This document shows, piece after piece, positions 63,590-64,000 of a DNA stretch of 64,000 nucleotides. A program made the translations under genes and the position numbers. Every line of letters begins with the position of its first letter. The stretch's first letter is position 1. Origin of the DNA: Piromyces finnis (taxonomy: Eukaryota > Neocallimastigomycota > Neocallimastigomycetes > Neocallimastigales > Neocallimastigaceae). The notes below the pieces were generated by a model that saw only the letters and a program-made list of their open reading frames with translations, did no database searches and was not told the origin of the DNA. Location of the stretch: positions 1 through 64,000 of the forward strand of contig MCFH01000097.1 in NCBI GenBank assembly GCA_002104945.1, given 5' to 3'.

Positions 63590-64000
63590 AAAGTATTTAT
63601 ATAAATTATTAATTTTAAAATTATAAATGTAAACAAGAAACTACTATGTATTTATATAAATTATTAATTTTAAAATTATAAATGTAAACAAGAAACTACT
63701 TATTTATTTATTAATTAATTAAATAGCTAATTAATTGTTTATTAATATAATACTTTAAAATAATATAAATGTATAAATAGTGTTAGAATTACTTTATTTT
63801 AAAAATTGTTCCTAATAATCCGTCAAAATTAGATATATTATATTAAATTTATTAAATGGTTCCTAATAATCCAGTAAAATTAGATATATAATTTATATAA
63901 AATAATATTTGTAATTATAATAATACACATACGAGATGTATTGAATAATAATAATATATATATATATTTAATAATACAAGAGTTATTAAATATTAAAACT
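63590..64000 (+). mobile_element. Family F LTR-like segment, cut by the window end
   Basis: Resembles 44500-45000. It starts with a 50-bp direct duplication (TATTTATATAAATTATTAATTT... at 63594 and 63647) and carries TATAAATAGTG and two copies of TTCCTAATAATCC followed by AAAATTAGATATA. It continues past the window. Confidence 0.55.

Overview
The window is about 80% A+T or higher, with intron-bearing protein genes, poly-asparagine tracts, long (AAT)n and (AAAT)n microsatellites and many Ty3/gypsy elements. This pattern, with the fungal-type Crz1-like zinc fingers, Ede1-like endocytic scaffold, bZIP factor and riboflavin synthase, best fits the nucleus of an anaerobic gut fungus (Neocallimastigomycota). 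That is inference; an AT-rich amoebozoan such as Dictyostelium is the main alternative.

The left half (1-32 kb) holds single-copy host genes: a Crz1-like zinc-finger factor (168-1982, -), a two-exon CHK/EcKinase-like small-molecule kinase (4553-5917, +), a six-exon three-EH-domain Ede1/Eps15 homologue (7090-12595, +), a seven-exon Cid1-type nucleotidyltransferase (13070-15619, -), an EEF2KMT/FAM86-like methyltransferase (16534-17583, -) facing a four-exon riboflavin synthase (18121-19322, +), a six-exon long-chain acyl-CoA synthetase (21224-24029, -) and a two-exon bZIP factor (29537-31669, +). I rebuilt every exon chain from splice dinucleotides and phase, and all total a multiple of three. 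Two tRNA-derived SINEs (15757-16318, -, and 27449-28003, +) sit between genes, each with a perfect target-site duplication and an A-rich tail. Long stretches between genes show nothing recognisable.

The right half (33.2-61.6 kb) is a nest of LTR retrotransposons. Element C (33237-40925, -) is complete and has a solo LTR next to it. Element A (45030-60983, -) is a second complete element interrupted twice: a solo LTR of family D lies in its 3' LTR, and a complete, apparently intact chromovirus B (50540-57428, +) lies in its gag. LTR lengths and target duplications close exactly for all of them. Two lifestyles appear. A and C have LTRs starting TGATA, 4-bp target duplications, tRNA-type primer sites and separate gag and pol frames joined by a -1 frameshift signal. 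B and D have LTRs starting TGTAA, 5-bp duplications and a TATA box followed by a conserved start motif; in B that motif is complementary to the primer site, which suggests Tf1-like self-priming. A further LTR family, E (42539-42965 plus an inverted copy), carries a tRNA-like Pol III promoter inside the LTR.

The right end (61.6-64 kb) has a cluster of hairpins, a canonical tRNA-Gly(TCC), an integrase C-terminal pseudogene just after it, microsatellites, and an LTR-like segment running off the window.
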